Origin: Neolewinella persica DSM 23188
GTDB taxonomy: Bacteria > Bacteroidota > Bacteroidia > Chitinophagales > Saprospiraceae
Assembly: GCF_000373105.1 (NCBI RefSeq)
Contig: NZ_KB890422.1
Location: 16,141-80,140, forward strand
Direction of reading: 5' to 3'
Length of the DNA stretch: 64,000 nt
Positions 27,551 to 37,542 of the stretch are shown here, one piece after another. The stretch's first letter is position 1. Each line of letters starts with the position of its first letter. The notes under the pieces are model-generated. The model did no database searches and had not been told where the DNA came from. It was given only the letters and a program-made list of their open reading frames with translations. The translations under genes were made by a program, and so were the position numbers.

Positions 27551-29134
27551 ATGGCTGGAATCAAGCCCGACGAAATCAGCGGAATCATCAAGCAGCAGCT
27601 AGCTGGCGTTACCAGCGCCACGGAGCTGGAAGAGTACGGTACTGTACTCCAGGTTGGTGACGGTATCGCCCGTGTATACGGCCTCGAGAACGCACAGGCC
27701 GGTGAACTCGTAACGTTCGATAACGGTACGGAAGCAATTGTACTTAACCTCGAAGAAGACAACGTCGGTGTTGTACTCATGGGTACCTCTATCGGTATTC
27801 AGGAGGGTAGCCGCGTTTCCCGGACAGGCCGTATTGCCAGCCTTGAGGTTGGTGAAGGTCTTGTTGGCCGTGTAGTAAACGCACTTGGTCAGCCTATCGA
27901 TGGTAAAGGCGAGGTAACCGGAACAACGTACGAGATGCCCCTGGAGCGCAAAGCCCCCGGTGTAATCTTCCGCCAGCCGGTAACCGAACCACTCCAGACG
28001 GGTATCAAGGCCATCGATGCCATGATTCCTATCGGCCGTGGCCAGCGGGAATTGATCATTGGTGACCGCCAGACTGGTAAGTCTGCCATCGCTATCGATA
28101 CGATCCTCAACCAAAAAGAATTCTACGATCGCGGTGAACCCGTTTACTGTATCTACGTAGCGTGTGGCCAGAAGTCCTCCACCGTAGCCCAGATCGCTAA
28201 GACCCTGGAGGAAAACGGTGCCATGGCTTACTCCATCATCGTCTCCTCTTCTGCTGCGGACCCCGCTCCACTGCAGTTCTACGCACCCTTCGCCGGTGCC
28301 GCCATTGGCGAATTCTTCCGAGATACAGGCCGTCCTGCACTGATCATCTACGATGATCTCTCCAAGCAGGCCGTTGCTTATCGTGAAGTATCCCTCTTGC
28401 TTCGTCGCCCTCCGGGACGTGAAGCTTACCCCGGTGACGTATTCTACCTACACAGCCGTCTGCTGGAGCGCGCCGCCAAAGTCATCGATGATGACGCGAT
28501 CGCTCAGAGCATGAACGACCTTCCCGAGAGCCTTAAAAATGCTGGTATCGTAAAAGGTGGCGGTTCCCTGACGGCCCTGCCGATCATCGAAACCCAGGCC
28601 GGTGACGTATCTGCTTACATCCCAACTAACGTGATCTCCATCACCGATGGCCAGATCTTCCTTACTTCCAAGCTGTTCAACAACGGTATCCGCCCCGCGA
28701 TCGACGTAGGTATCTCCGTTTCCCGTGTAGGTGGTAACGCCCAGATCAAGCCGATGAAGAAAGTATCTGGTACACTGAAGCTCGACCAGGCTTCTTACCG
28801 GGAATTGGAAGCATTCGCCAAATTCGGTTCTGACCTTGATGCTTCTACCCAGAGTATCCTCGAAAAAGGCAAGCGTAACGTGGAAATGCTCAAGCAGCCA
28901 CAATACAGCCCCGTTGCCGTGGAGAAGCAGATCGCCATCATCCACCTCGGCACCAACAACCGTATGGCTGATGTTCCCGTAAACAAGATCAAGGAGTTCG
29001 AAACCCTCTTCCTCAGCGAAGTAGAGCGTCAACTTCCTGAAGTACTGGAGAACTTCCGTGCAAAGAAATACGATCCGGCTGACCTTGCTAAGCTCGATGA
29101 AGTCGCTGCTCAGCTTGTACCACAGTTTGCATAG
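27551..29134 (+). CDS. atpA: F-type ATP synthase subunit alpha
   Basis: Non-catalytic nucleotide-binding subunit of F1, 527 residues. The P-loop [10 protein letters not shown] (near residue 176), the [11 protein letters not shown] strand, the [12 protein letters not shown]alker B region and the arginine-finger region [12 protein letters not shown] are intact. It is full length, with an N-terminal beta-barrel domain and a C-terminal helical domain. It is separated from atpG by a repeat-filled spacer. Confidence 0.98.
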   Translation: MAGIKPDEISGIIKQQLAGVTSATELEEYGTVLQVGDGIARVYGLENAQAGELVTFDNGTEAIVLNLEEDNVGVVLMGTSIGIQEGSRVSRTGRIASLEVGEGLVGRVVNALGQPIDGKGEVTGTTYEMPLERKAPGVIFRQPVTEPLQTGIKAIDAMIPIGRGQRELIIGDRQTGKSAIAIDTILNQKEFYDRGEPVYCIYVACGQKSSTVAQIAKTLEENGAMAYSIIVSSSAADPAPLQFYAPFAGAAIGEFFRDTGRPALIIYDDLSKQAVAYREVSLLLRRPPGREAYPGDVFYLHSRLLERAAKVIDDDAIAQSMNDLPESLKNAGIVKGGGSLTALPIIETQAGDVSAYIPTNVISITDGQIFLTSKLFNNGIRPAIDVGISVSRVGGNAQIKPMKKVSGTLKLDQASYRELEAFAKFGSDLDASTQSILEKGKRNVEMLKQPQYSPVAVEKQIAIIHLGTNNRMADVPVNKIKEFETLFLSEVERQLPEVLENFRAKKYDPADLAKLDEVAAQLVPQFA

Positions 29135-29136
29135 TC

Positions 29137-29246
29137 GAGTTGTCAGGTTGTCAGGTTGCAGTCACTGACCAAACAACTTGAAGGCGTGATAACTAGACAA
29201 CCAGATAACTCGACAACAGATAACTAGACAACCAGATAACTTGAAT
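29137..29246. repeat. Word-type inverted repeat between atpA and atpG
   Basis: Left arm GAGTTGTCAGGTTGTCAGG; right arm repeated AACTAGACAACCAGATAACT words that are mostly its complement. A hairpin within the atp message could tune expression of the downstream gamma gene relative to alpha. Confidence 0.7.
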
Positions 29247-29250
29247 AATC

Positions 29251-30144
29251 ATGGCTAATCTTAAGGAAGTACGGGAACGGATCGGAGGGGTGCAAAACAC
29301 CAAGCAGATCACCTCTGCGATGAAGATGGTTTCTGCTGCCAAGATGTCGCGTGCCTCACAGCGCATCACGGAATTGCGTCCTTACGCATTGAAACTGAAC
29401 GATATGCTCACGAACATCCTCTCCAATCTGGAGGGTGATGCTGCCACGGTGTTCAATAAGGTACGTCCGGTAAACAAAGCCTGTATGGTGGTGATTACCT
29501 CCAGCCGTGGTCTGGCCGGTGCCTTTAACACCAATGTGATTAAGGCAGCCGTTGCAACTATCGAGAGCGATCTGAAAGGCTTTAAGGAGCTTGATATAAT
29601 CTGTATCGGTAAAAAAGGCGCTGAATTCTTCCGTCGTAATTACGGAACTACACCTGGCGTGACCATCGAAACAAAGTACCAGGAACTGCTGGCAGACCTT
29701 TCTTTCGAGGTAACTAAGGTCGTTCCTGAGTTACTCATGAATCGCTTTGCCGGTGGTGCTTACGACCGGGTAGATGTGGCTTACGCCCGTTTTCGTAATG
29801 CTGCCATGCAGTTTGCGATCTCGGAGCAATTTTTGCCCGTTGTTGACAATAAGACAGAGAAAGACGAGCATAAGACTAAAGCGGACTATATCTTCGAGCC
29901 AAGCAAGGAGGTGCTGTTGAAAGAACTGGTGCCAACCATTCTAAAGACCCGTTTCCAATCCTTCCTGCTGGATACTAACGCCTCTGAGCACGGTGCCCGA
30001 ATGACGGCGATGGATAAGGCCACGGAGAATGCTACTGAACTGTTGAAAGACCTGAAGATCAGCTACAACAAAGCACGCCAGGAAGCCATTACCACAGAAA
30101 TCCTTGAGATTGTTTCTGGTGCGGCAGCGCTGGAAGCAGGGTAG
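29251..30144 (+). CDS. atpG: F-type ATP synthase subunit gamma
   Basis: Central rotor shaft of F1, 297 residues. The N-terminal helix contains RIGGVQNTKQITSAMKMVSAAK and the C-terminal helix ARMTAMDKATENATELL plus SYNKARQEAITTEILEIVSGA. It is the last gene of the cluster; atpD and atpC are not in this window, which is the usual split in Bacteroidota. A terminator follows at 30210. Confidence 0.97.
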   Translation: MANLKEVRERIGGVQNTKQITSAMKMVSAAKMSRASQRITELRPYALKLNDMLTNILSNLEGDAATVFNKVRPVNKACMVVITSSRGLAGAFNTNVIKAAVATIESDLKGFKELDIICIGKKGAEFFRRNYGTTPGVTIETKYQELLADLSFEVTKVVPELLMNRFAGGAYDRVDVAYARFRNAAMQFAISEQFLPVVDNKTEKDEHKTKADYIFEPSKEVLLKELVPTILKTRFQSFLLDTNASEHGARMTAMDKATENATELLKDLKISYNKARQEAITTEILEIVSGAAALEAG

Positions 30145-30209
30145 GAGTTGGTCTAATGGTCTGTTGGACCATTGGCGCGCTTAACCTTAACCAAAACTGA
30201 ACTACTTCG

Positions 30210-30248
30210 AAGCCTCGTTTCCTCACCCCGGAGACGAGGCTTTGACTT
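30210..30248 (+). terminator. Terminator of the atp operon
   Basis: AAGCCTCGT (30210-30218) and ACGAGGCTT (30234-30242) form a perfect 9-bp stem followed by GACTTTTT. Confidence 0.75.
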
Positions 30249-30290
30249 TTTAAGAGTGGAAGAGAGGAGAAACTTGTTGCTTTTGATGCA

Positions 30291-30308
30291 GGCGCGATCG
30301 CAGGTGCA
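30291..30308 (+). repeat. Two-box interspersed element, copy 7
   Basis: GGCGCGATCGCAGGTGCA, in which the centre reads GCGATCGC. No clear second box. The remaining spacer 30249-30403 shows no gene. Confidence 0.7.
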
Positions 30309-30403
30309 GGGACTGTTGATCGAGTACTGCTTATCCGTACTTACCTGATTTCCTCGAAAGGCTTTGGAAAACGAGGTGGGCCAATTACTGGCAAGGTCAA
30401 AGG

Positions 30404-31525
30404 CTATTGAAACTGCTCCAGGGTAAACATTTCTCCGGTTCTACCATCCGTCACGCCGAAGGTTCTCACTTTTTCTGGCAGCCTTGTGTCGAAGAAGTCT
30501 ACGGGGAAACCGTGAGGTACTGTTGTTTTTATCCGCGCATCCATTCTACGGGCCCGATCTACGTCAATGCTGGGAGAAGGTAAAAGGATCTTTACTTCTG
30601 AAATGAGGTTTCGCCAGTGCCTCCAGCTGGTGGCCACGTAATTTACGGGCTCAAGGTACTGGTCCCGACAGAACCCAGCAACACAGCGACCGGTGATCTG
30701 GTGGTAGCGATTAGCTTCCACTGTTTGGTCAAACATGAGCATCGCACTGTTGGCCAGCATACCCGTAACCCCCAGAGGATTGCCCGCTGCTTCCGGGCGG
30801 CGCCATACGCGCGCAGATCCCGATAGGGGAGAATAGGTAATGGCAACAGGTATACCACCAACGATGTCATTAACAATTTCATGTGCTGCAAGAATTGGTG
30901 CAGGGTAAAGCCGGGTGTCTCCGTTCAGGCTGACCCCGATCATAATATCGTCTTCTTCGATGCCTTCAGGAATGTCTTCTGTTCTCCTGTTGTAATCCAT
31001 AAATTCGGGGTTGTCCAATGTTGCAATGATGCCGAAACCGGCACCAGTAAACAGGCTATTGATGGGGATGTCATAGGTGGCATTGTACCGAAGTTCCAGG
31101 GTATCCGGTATTACAATGGGAGCGTTGTCCAGAGGTGCACCAGGAAAGAGGCCTCCAAAAACCAGCCAAAAGGCAGTTCCTTGTGGAATGGCTTTTAGTA
31201 GGAGTCCATCATTCTCCCCGCCACGCCCGTAGCCGAATATGTCATATGATGTTCCCGTACCGTCTCTTAGTATTTCCTGTGTGCGCCCATTGTCCAGAGG
31301 AGTAAAATCCAGGGAGCTTCCTTCCTGCTGCCGTTGAAAGGCCGTAAGGATACCTCTTCGGCCATTACTAAAAATAACGTAATCCGTTGTTCCAACCGTT
31401 TCATTTAAGATAAAAGCACGGTCCTCTGGCATAATACCTGGGGTGACCACAATCTGGTCGTCATCCGGGCAACCAAGCAGGAATAGGAAGGCGAAAAGGA
31501 GGGAAGGAGTGATTAGTTTATGCAT
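30404..31525 (-). CDS. DUF3179 lipoprotein
   Basis: Envelope lipoprotein of unknown function. I choose the ATG at 31525 (MHKLITPSLLFAFLFLLGC), whose signal peptide ends in a lipobox cysteine at residue 19; an ATG at 31543 adds six residues. The DUF3179 domain covers most of residues 120-370, with MDYNRRTEDI, IMIGVSLNGDTRLYP, NDIVGGIPVAITYSPLSGSA and a CRDQYLEP region. It follows SusC and SusD on the same strand, but a terminator lies only 17 bp before its start, so it is either expressed by readthrough or has a promoter overlapping that terminator. Confidence 0.87.
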   Translation of the reverse strand: MHKLITPSLLFAFLFLLGCPDDDQIVVTPGIMPEDRAFILNETVGTTDYVIFSNGRRGILTAFQRQQEGSSLDFTPLDNGRTQEILRDGTGTSYDIFGYGRGGENDGLLLKAIPQGTAFWLVFGGLFPGAPLDNAPIVIPDTLELRYNATYDIPINSLFTGAGFGIIATLDNPEFMDYNRRTEDIPEGIEEDDIMIGVSLNGDTRLYPAPILAAHEIVNDIVGGIPVAITYSPLSGSARVWRRPEAAGNPLGVTGMLANSAMLMFDQTVEANRYHQITGRCVAGFCRDQYLEPVNYVATSWRHWRNLISEVKILLPSPSIDVDRARRMDARIKTTVPHGFPVDFFDTRLPEKVRTFGVTDGRTGEMFTLEQFQ

Positions 31526-31541
31526 GCCTGGATAAAATATC

Positions 31542-31580
31542 AAAAAAAATGGGAGACGAAGCTTACAGCCTCGTCTCCCA
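31542..31580 (-). terminator. Terminator after susD
   Basis: TGGGAGACGA (31550-31559) and TCGTCTCCCA (31571-31580) pair perfectly, and the minus strand continues into eight T. It separates susCD from the DUF3179 gene. Confidence 0.88.
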
Positions 31581-31639
31581 AAGAAATTGGAGTAGTAAGT
31601 ATCAGCAATACCTACGGAAGGTATACCTGATAAAGACTA

Positions 31640-33112
31640 CTAGTCAACGTCCCACCAAACGCGCTGGTCGAGCTTGTCTTCGTCCGTATTCCACTGACGC
31701 ATGAGAGCGTCCAGGTAGTTTAGGTTATTGAGGCTAAACTCATTGTCTGGGTAACCACGACGCGTAGGAATAGTTGTGATCTGGATAGCGTCTGGAGCGG
31801 GAGCCAAAGTCGGGAACCCAAGACGGCGCCATTCAGACCATGCTTCCATACCCTGGAAAAAGAGAGCAACCCACTTCTGCTCGCCGATCAGCTGCTCGAA
31901 GTTGGCAGCGTTGTAATCAACACCTGCCTGGTTTACAAAGGCATCGATAGCCGTTGCGTCCGTTATACCGTGCTGGTTCATGCTAGCCGCGATGGCAGCA
32001 TCATAAAGTGCTTCAGCGTCACCGCTGACCCATCCACGCTGAGTTGCCTCGGCACGGTTGAATAGTACTTCACTGTAAGTAAGCATTACTGCTGGGGAGT
32101 TGATACCCACGAAAGCAGTACCGGGGTAAGAGATGTCAGCAACGGGAATACCACCTGCTACACTTTCAGTCACACCGTAAACCATACCGATGTATGCTTC
32201 TGTACCACCAGCTACGCTGGTAGCTGTGGGTTGGGCGTAAACCGGGATACGAGGATCGTCTTGCGCGGTCATAAAGTCTACCAGCGGCTCGCTGATGGCA
32301 TAATCTGTACGCGTCAGGAAGTCGGTGTAAAAAGTGTTGTTGGCAAATTCACCACCACCGATGTAGCTTAGCTGAACATTATCATCGTTGCTTTCCAATA
32401 CCCCACGGCTAATGCCGAGGTTGGCCCACTCGTTGCCGAGGGCTGGCGCTGCGTCGGAGACACGGATACCGGCACGTAGAATCAGGCTGTTGGCAAACTT
32501 GCGCACGAGCTGCATGTCACCGCCAAAGATGATGTCACCTTCAACACCGGCAGCGCCGGCGGTGATCATGTCACCAGCTTCAACGAGGGTAGCAACGATA
32601 CCCCGGTAGACTTGCTCTTGCTCGTCATACTTAGGGTTGAGGTTGGCTACTCCTTTGAGTGCTTCGCTGTAAGGAATGTCTCCCCAGAAGTCAGTCATTG
32701 ACATAAACGCCCAGCTCTGCAGGATCTTAGCCAAAGCAATCTGGCTTGAATTAGGACCGGAAGCGGAAATGGCGTCGCGGGTAGCTTCGTCAGTATTCAA
32801 TTCGATTACTCGCTCGAGATCGATTAGGCCGCCGTTGTAGAAGCCGTAGAATGAAGTACGGATATCGTCGTAGCGGGTTACGTCAGTGTACTGCGTCTGC
32901 GACAGGTGCTGGATGTAGTGTTGGCCGTAAGTGCCTACACCCGCAAAGCCTTCACCGACGACGAGGTCAACGAGTGCGCGCTGCGCCTGGGTTACCAGGT
33001 AAGAAGAAGGAACAGCGACTGGGCTGTTTGGGTTGGTATTGATGGCTTCGAAATCATCCGTACAAGCGGTGAATCCGAGCATGATCATACACGCAAAAAG
33101 AATGCGATTCAT
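31640..33112 (-). CDS. SusD/RagB-family outer membrane lipoprotein (SusD-like 2)
   Basis: Surface lipoprotein that binds a nutrient and acts as the lid of its SusC partner. Signal peptide with lipobox cysteine at residue 17 (LGFTAC), then a helical TPR-like scaffold with the family segments DFEAINTNPN, AKILQSWAFMSMTDFWGDIPYSEAL and GMEAWSEWRRLGFP. Length 490 matches the SusD-like 2 branch. It lies 136 bp downstream of susC; a hairpin sits between. No glycoside hydrolase or peptidase is adjacent, so the substrate could be a glycan, a peptide or something else. Confidence 0.93.
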   Translation of the reverse strand: MNRILFACMIMLGFTACTDDFEAINTNPNSPVAVPSSYLVTQAQRALVDLVVGEGFAGVGTYGQHYIQHLSQTQYTDVTRYDDIRTSFYGFYNGGLIDLERVIELNTDEATRDAISASGPNSSQIALAKILQSWAFMSMTDFWGDIPYSEALKGVANLNPKYDEQEQVYRGIVATLVEAGDMITAGAAGVEGDIIFGGDMQLVRKFANSLILRAGIRVSDAAPALGNEWANLGISRGVLESNDDNVQLSYIGGGEFANNTFYTDFLTRTDYAISEPLVDFMTAQDDPRIPVYAQPTATSVAGGTEAYIGMVYGVTESVAGGIPVADISYPGTAFVGINSPAVMLTYSEVLFNRAEATQRGWVSGDAEALYDAAIAASMNQHGITDATAIDAFVNQAGVDYNAANFEQLIGEQKWVALFFQGMEAWSEWRRLGFPTLAPAPDAIQITTIPTRRGYPDNEFSLNNLNYLDALMRQWNTDEDKLDQRVWWDVD

Positions 33113-33179
33113 GGTTATTATTTTTATAATTGTTCTGGCGTAGCCAGAGAATAGTTGTAGTTATTATAGTAGCGGCAGG

Positions 33180-33222
33180 GTACAATTATTGCTGAAGATT
33201 AAGACCTCTGCAATAATTGTAC
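33180..33222 (-). promoter_or_regulatory. Intercistronic hairpin between susC and susD
   Basis: GTACAATTATTGC (33180-33192) and GCAATAATTGTAC (33210-33222): a perfect 13-bp stem with a 17-base loop, without a T tract on the minus strand directly after it. It could stabilise the susC message or attenuate susD. Confidence 0.6.
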
Positions 33223-33248
33223 TCCACTACCACTGTTGGCATTGCTGT

Positions 33249-36200
33249 TTAGAAACCAAGTTTTACGTTAACACCGATACTGCGAACAGACGGGTTTTGA
33301 CCGTTTTCGAAACCTTGAACGTTGCTGTTAGATACAGCGCTTTCGGGATCGATGTTCGGCGTATTCTTGCTCAGAATAGCAAGGTTACGTCCAAATACAC
33401 TAACGGTAGCACTACCAATGAAAGTATTGCCCAGTACACTGGCGGGAATATCGTAACCAAGGCTTACTTCGCGGAGCTTGATGAAGCTGGCGTCGTAAGT
33501 GAAGGCTTCACGGAAGTTACGCAGACGACCAAAGTGCGTCTGAGCTTCAACGTAAGTATCGTTTTGTGTTCCGTCAGCACGGACACCTTCAACAATGATA
33601 CCACCTCCGTCAGCTACTGGCTGGCGAATGTCTACTCCATTGGCGTTCAGGCCAACAGTGTTAGAGAACTGACCAGAGTAAGTGCCCCAACGGTTAGAAA
33701 CAGAATAGAGCGTACCTCCTTTACGGAAATCGATCACTGAACCCAGGCGGAAGCCTTTGAAGGTGAAGTCGTTGATGAAACCACCTGTGAAATCGGGGAA
33801 TACGCTGCCCATGTTGATGTTAGAAGCGAGTACGGGGAAACCGGTTTCGTCGATGAGGATTTCGCCAGCATCGGTGCGCTCGTAACCGAGGCCGATGAGT
33901 GTACCGTAAGGTTGGCCAACCTGAGCGACGAACTGAGTGCCGTAGCTACCCAAAGAAAGCAGGTCCTGGCCTTCGGCCAACTCAACTACTTCGTTGCGGT
34001 TAGAGGCAAAGTTGATTGCGGTGTTCCAGGTGAAGTTCTGGCCTTGGACGGGCGTACCGTAAAGCTTCAGTTCCACACCTTTGTTGGTGACCAATCCGGC
34101 GTTGGTAGATACGTTGGAGAAACCAGTTGTACCGGAAACGCCAAGGTTGATGATCAGGTCCTTGGACTCGATGTCGTAGTAAGTAAGGTCAAAACCAATG
34201 CGGTCGTTGAGGAAACGCATGTCCAAACCTACTTCGTAAGTAGTGATGGACTCCGCAACCAGGTTACGGTTGGCCTGGGTGTTAGGCACGGCGAAGGTTG
34301 GGTTAGAACCGTAAGGATCGGTAGCACCGAAACCATCACGCGTCTGGTAAGCACCAGGGTCATTACCCACGGTAGCAAAACCACCACGTAACTTACCAAA
34401 GCTGACAATACCATCGTCACCAAGCAATTCGCTGAACACGAAACTGGTGGATACGGAAGGGTAGAAGTAGCTGTTGTTGCCTTCTTCCAGGGCGGAAGAC
34501 CAGTCATTACGACCGGTTACGTCAACGTAGAGCAAGGAGCGCCAGCCGAAGCTTGCGCGGCCAAATACAGACTGTACTTCTTTTTCGCTCATGAAGTCAG
34601 AGCGGGAAGGACGGTCAACGGAAGCTTCGATCGTGTACAAACCGGGAACGCTGAGACCACCACTGGTCTTGGAGTTGCTGCTACTGTACTCGTCCTGGCG
34701 GAGGTTACCACCAACGGTTGCGTCGAGGGTGAAGTCGCTACCAAGAGTAGTATTGTAGTTGGCGAGGAGCTCAAAGTTGTTCTCACGGTTGGAAACAGTC
34801 AGGCGTTCAGCGTAGGCGATGTTCGCCGCAGAGCGGGAGGCCAGGCGGTCGTTTACCTGGAAGTTATAGACGTCCGTACGGGCACTACCAACGATGGAGA
34901 GACCAGGAAGGATGTCATACTTAAGGCTAACGTTACCGAAAATACGGTCACGGTTGTCGTTACCACGATCGTTGTTAACTACCCAAAATGGGCTTTCCCA
35001 GAAAAGTGCGCGGGTATCTTCAGGGCCACGAATGTTCCATGTACGGGGTGAGCCATCGGGGTTTTCGTAGTTCCGGAGACGGTCAGTATCCAACTGGCGC
35101 TGGTACCATTCGTTGAAATTGGTCTGTACGTTTACGGCATCGCCGAAACCACCGTAACCGATGGCGGGGCGGCCATCACCCTTGGTGTTCACGTAGTTAC
35201 CATTAATGGTAGCCGTGAATTTGTCACCCAGTTTCTGGCTGGCATTGATGTTTACGGTATTACGGTTCAGCGTAGACTCGGGGAATACACCGTTGGTAGA
35301 GCTGTTGGTATAAGACATCCGGAACGACGAAACGTCGTTACCGCCGGAGATGGCAATGTTGTTGTCAATTGCTACACCTGTGTCGTAGAAGTCCTTGATG
35401 TTGTCGGGGTTAGCGCTCCAGGGGCGGAGGTTACCAAACTCTTCGCCGGGCAACCAACTGTCCCAGTGACGAACATTCTGTCCGAGGAGCTCGGGTCCCC
35501 AACTTTCGTCGGCGTAGTACTCGGGCATCTGCTGACCATCGAAAGAAGACCATTCTGCAGGGTGAACTGCTGGGTCAAATTCGAAAGTAGCGAAATCAAG
35601 GCTGTAGCCACCACCATACTTATTCTGGTAGTCGGGCAGTACGGCCACGTTGTTAAACGTCATGCCGGAACTGATAGAAACACCAAGACCTTTCCGGTTA
35701 GAACCAGACTTGGTGGTGATCAGGATAACACCGTTAGAGGCGCGCGAACCGTAAAGTGCGGCAGCAGCACCACCTTTCAGTACGGATACTGTAGCGATGT
35801 CGGCGGGGTTAATATCCTGTGCAGTTGTACCGTAGTCACGACCGGAAGCGGCGACACTGGCTCCAGAACCATTGTGGGTGTTGTTGGCGATTGGAATACC
35901 ATCAACAACAAAAAGTGGCTGGTTAGTACCAGTCACGGAAGTAGCACCACGCAGGATGATGTTGGCAGAACCACCCAAACCGGAGTTAGAGTTGTTGATC
36001 TGCGCACCAGCGATACGACCAGAGAGCGAGCTGACCAAGCTGTTTTCAGCGGTCTTGGTCAGGTCGGAACCGTCTACCTGGGCTACAGCGTAACCAAGGG
36101 ACTTTTCCTCCCGGCTGATACCGAGCGCGGTAACAACAACATCGGAAAGTTGAACACCCTCAGAAAGAGTGATGGCGTAAGTAGAAGCTGCGGTTAGCGG

Positions 36201-36443
36201 TACGTCTTGTGTAGCGAATCCGGTGTAGCTAACTACGAGCATTTCAGCATTGGCAGGAACGGACAACGAGAAGTTACCGTCAAAATCGGTCACAGTACCC
36301 GTGGTGGTACCCTTTACAAATACGGAAGCGCCAATTAACCCTTCGGCACTGGCGTCCGTTATTGTACCCGTAATGGAGCGTTGAGCCAGCATAGTGCCGA
36401 CTCCTCCTACTACGAGCAGAAATAGAAAAATAAACTGTTTCAT
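33249..36443 (-). CDS. SusC/RagA-family TonB-linked outer membrane transporter
   Basis: Outer-membrane TonB-dependent importer of the SusC class, 1064 residues. Signal peptide (1-20), CarboxypepD_reg-like domain (about 22-100, ITGTITDASAEGLIGASV), a TonB-box-like stretch (LSDVVVTALG), plug domain (about 115-235, with LSGRIAGAQI, IILRGATSV, PLFVVDGIPI and VLKGGAAAALYGSRASNGVI) and a 22-stranded barrel ending VGVNVKLGF-like. Together with SusD it forms the uptake complex. A long leader region lies upstream with an inverted repeat at 36551. No anti-sigma/sigma pair is next to it. Confidence 0.96.
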   Translation of the reverse strand: MKQFIFLFLLVVGGVGTMLAQRSITGTITDASAEGLIGASVFVKGTTTGTVTDFDGNFSLSVPANAEMLVVSYTGFATQDVPLTAASTYAITLSEGVQLSDVVVTALGISREEKSLGYAVAQVDGSDLTKTAENSLVSSLSGRIAGAQINNSNSGLGGSANIILRGATSVTGTNQPLFVVDGIPIANNTHNGSGASVAASGRDYGTTAQDINPADIATVSVLKGGAAAALYGSRASNGVILITTKSGSNRKGLGVSISSGMTFNNVAVLPDYQNKYGGGYSLDFATFEFDPAVHPAEWSSFDGQQMPEYYADESWGPELLGQNVRHWDSWLPGEEFGNLRPWSANPDNIKDFYDTGVAIDNNIAISGGNDVSSFRMSYTNSSTNGVFPESTLNRNTVNINASQKLGDKFTATINGNYVNTKGDGRPAIGYGGFGDAVNVQTNFNEWYQRQLDTDRLRNYENPDGSPRTWNIRGPEDTRALFWESPFWVVNNDRGNDNRDRIFGNVSLKYDILPGLSIVGSARTDVYNFQVNDRLASRSAANIAYAERLTVSNRENNFELLANYNTTLGSDFTLDATVGGNLRQDEYSSSNSKTSGGLSVPGLYTIEASVDRPSRSDFMSEKEVQSVFGRASFGWRSLLYVDVTGRNDWSSALEEGNNSYFYPSVSTSFVFSELLGDDGIVSFGKLRGGFATVGNDPGAYQTRDGFGATDPYGSNPTFAVPNTQANRNLVAESITTYEVGLDMRFLNDRIGFDLTYYDIESKDLIINLGVSGTTGFSNVSTNAGLVTNKGVELKLYGTPVQGQNFTWNTAINFASNRNEVVELAEGQDLLSLGSYGTQFVAQVGQPYGTLIGLGYERTDAGEILIDETGFPVLASNINMGSVFPDFTGGFINDFTFKGFRLGSVIDFRKGGTLYSVSNRWGTYSGQFSNTVGLNANGVDIRQPVADGGGIIVEGVRADGTQNDTYVEAQTHFGRLRNFREAFTYDASFIKLREVSLGYDIPASVLGNTFIGSATVSVFGRNLAILSKNTPNIDPESAVSNSNVQGFENGQNPSVRSIGVNVKLGF

Positions 36444-36550
36444 TATAGTGAATATTGGTTAGAAAAATGAGTGTGCGTTAGATACTTGTAGAGTATCTAT
36501 TAAAAAAACCTCAAACGACAAATGTTGATCCAACTGCCGAATGATGGCGT

Positions 36551-36576
36551 AGCAAGAAACTGGTAGATTTCTTGCT
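36551..36576. promoter_or_regulatory. Inverted repeat upstream of susC
   Basis: AGCAAGAAA (36551-36559) and TTTCTTGCT (36568-36576), perfect 9-bp arms with an 8-base spacer, about 108 bp before the susC start. It may be an operator or a leader hairpin. The rest of 36444-36765 shows no credible gene. Confidence 0.4.
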
Positions 36577-36743
36577 GGAATAATCTTGAGAATTGAAGAC
36601 AGAATTTTTAGGTGGGCGTTTAGATAGGCTGAAAAGGCAAATAGCCAGTTATATAGACGAAACGTCTTTTGCCAACAGTTCGCTGCTTTTCGGTCGCAAT
36701 TTAGGCAATAAATCATTGCCTGTGAAACATGGTACTTGACAAG

Positions 36744-36783
36744 CTTTGCTTCTCGTAAACAAACTTGCACCTGCGGCCCCGCC
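36744..36783 (-). repeat. Two-box interspersed element, copy 8
   Basis: Minus strand GGCGGGGCCGCAGGTGCA (36766-36783), then AAGTTTG and AGAAGCAAAG as a second box about 32 bp after the start. It lies in the spacer between uridine kinase and susC. Confidence 0.7.
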
Positions 36784-36899
36784 CAGCTATCCTAAATGGG
36801 GACCCTGGTTCAGAAATAGGTTTGGAAAACGTACAACCGCGATTACCAGCAGCCTACGTAACGCAGAAGGGCTTCGACTTTTCTGTGTTCAAGTCAGCA

Positions 36900-37520
36900 T
36901 TACTTCTGGAGTAACTTCTCAACAAAGGCCCGCACCACCCGCAGCCCCATACTAAAGTCAGTATTGTTGTTGACGATGATGTCGGCCTTCTCCTTATAAG
37001 GTTCCACGTACTTCTCATACGCGGGTAAAACGTGGTGTTCGTAGCGGTACAGTACGTCTTCCAGGGGGTAATTGCGCTCTACCCGATCACGCTTTATCCT
37101 GCGAACAACCTTCAGGTTATCCTTGGCGTGCAGGAAAATCCGTAAATCAAGCATTTGCCTCAACTCCTTATAGTGGAACACAAAGAGCCCTTCGACAATG
37201 ATGACTGGCGCGGGCTGAAAGATCAGCATTTTGGGCTCCGCTAATTCATTGTTGAACACGTATTCCTTACGTCTTACTGTTTTGCCCTTATAGAGCTTCT
37301 TCAAGTCGCGAACAAACTCCTCACGGTAAATCGACTTCGGGCGGTCAAAATTATGGACGCCTAATTTATCGACTTTCTGGTCCTCGCGCGGTACGTAATA
37401 ATCGTCCATACTCAGGTAACTGACCTGACTTTCATCGAGTCCTTCCCGGAGCTGACGGATAAAAGTGGTTTTGCCAGAGCCGGAGCCGCCGGTTATGCCG
37501 ATAAGGAAAGGGTGTTTCAT
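36900..37520 (-). CDS. udk: Uridine kinase
   Basis: Phosphorylates uridine and cytidine to the monophosphate in pyrimidine salvage; cytoplasmic. The P-loop GITGGSGSGKTT (residues 8-19), the SMDDYYVPR motif, NFDRPKSI and the IIVEGLFVF Walker B-like strand are present, and 206 residues is usual. It is divergent from a concentrative nucleoside transporter gene, an obvious functional partner. A minus-strand TATCTTCG box four bases before the ATG (37525-37532) would give an almost leaderless transcript. Confidence 0.94.
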   Translation of the reverse strand: MKHPFLIGITGGSGSGKTTFIRQLREGLDESQVSYLSMDDYYVPREDQKVDKLGVHNFDRPKSIYREEFVRDLKKLYKGKTVRRKEYVFNNELAEPKMLIFQPAPVIIVEGLFVFHYKELRQMLDLRIFLHAKDNLKVVRRIKRDRVERNYPLEDVLYRYEHHVLPAYEKYVEPYKEKADIIVNNNTDFSMGLRVVRAFVEKLLQK

Positions 37521-37542
37521 GGGGCGAAGATAGTTTTCAGGG

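Noticed and set aside
30291..30308. HIP1-type octamer GCGATCGC as seen in cyanobacteria
   Set aside because: It is one variant of the two-box element; other copies have different central bases.
36459..36770. Minus-strand frame of 103 codons upstream of susC
   Set aside because: It overlaps the susC leader and an element copy; composition looks non-coding.
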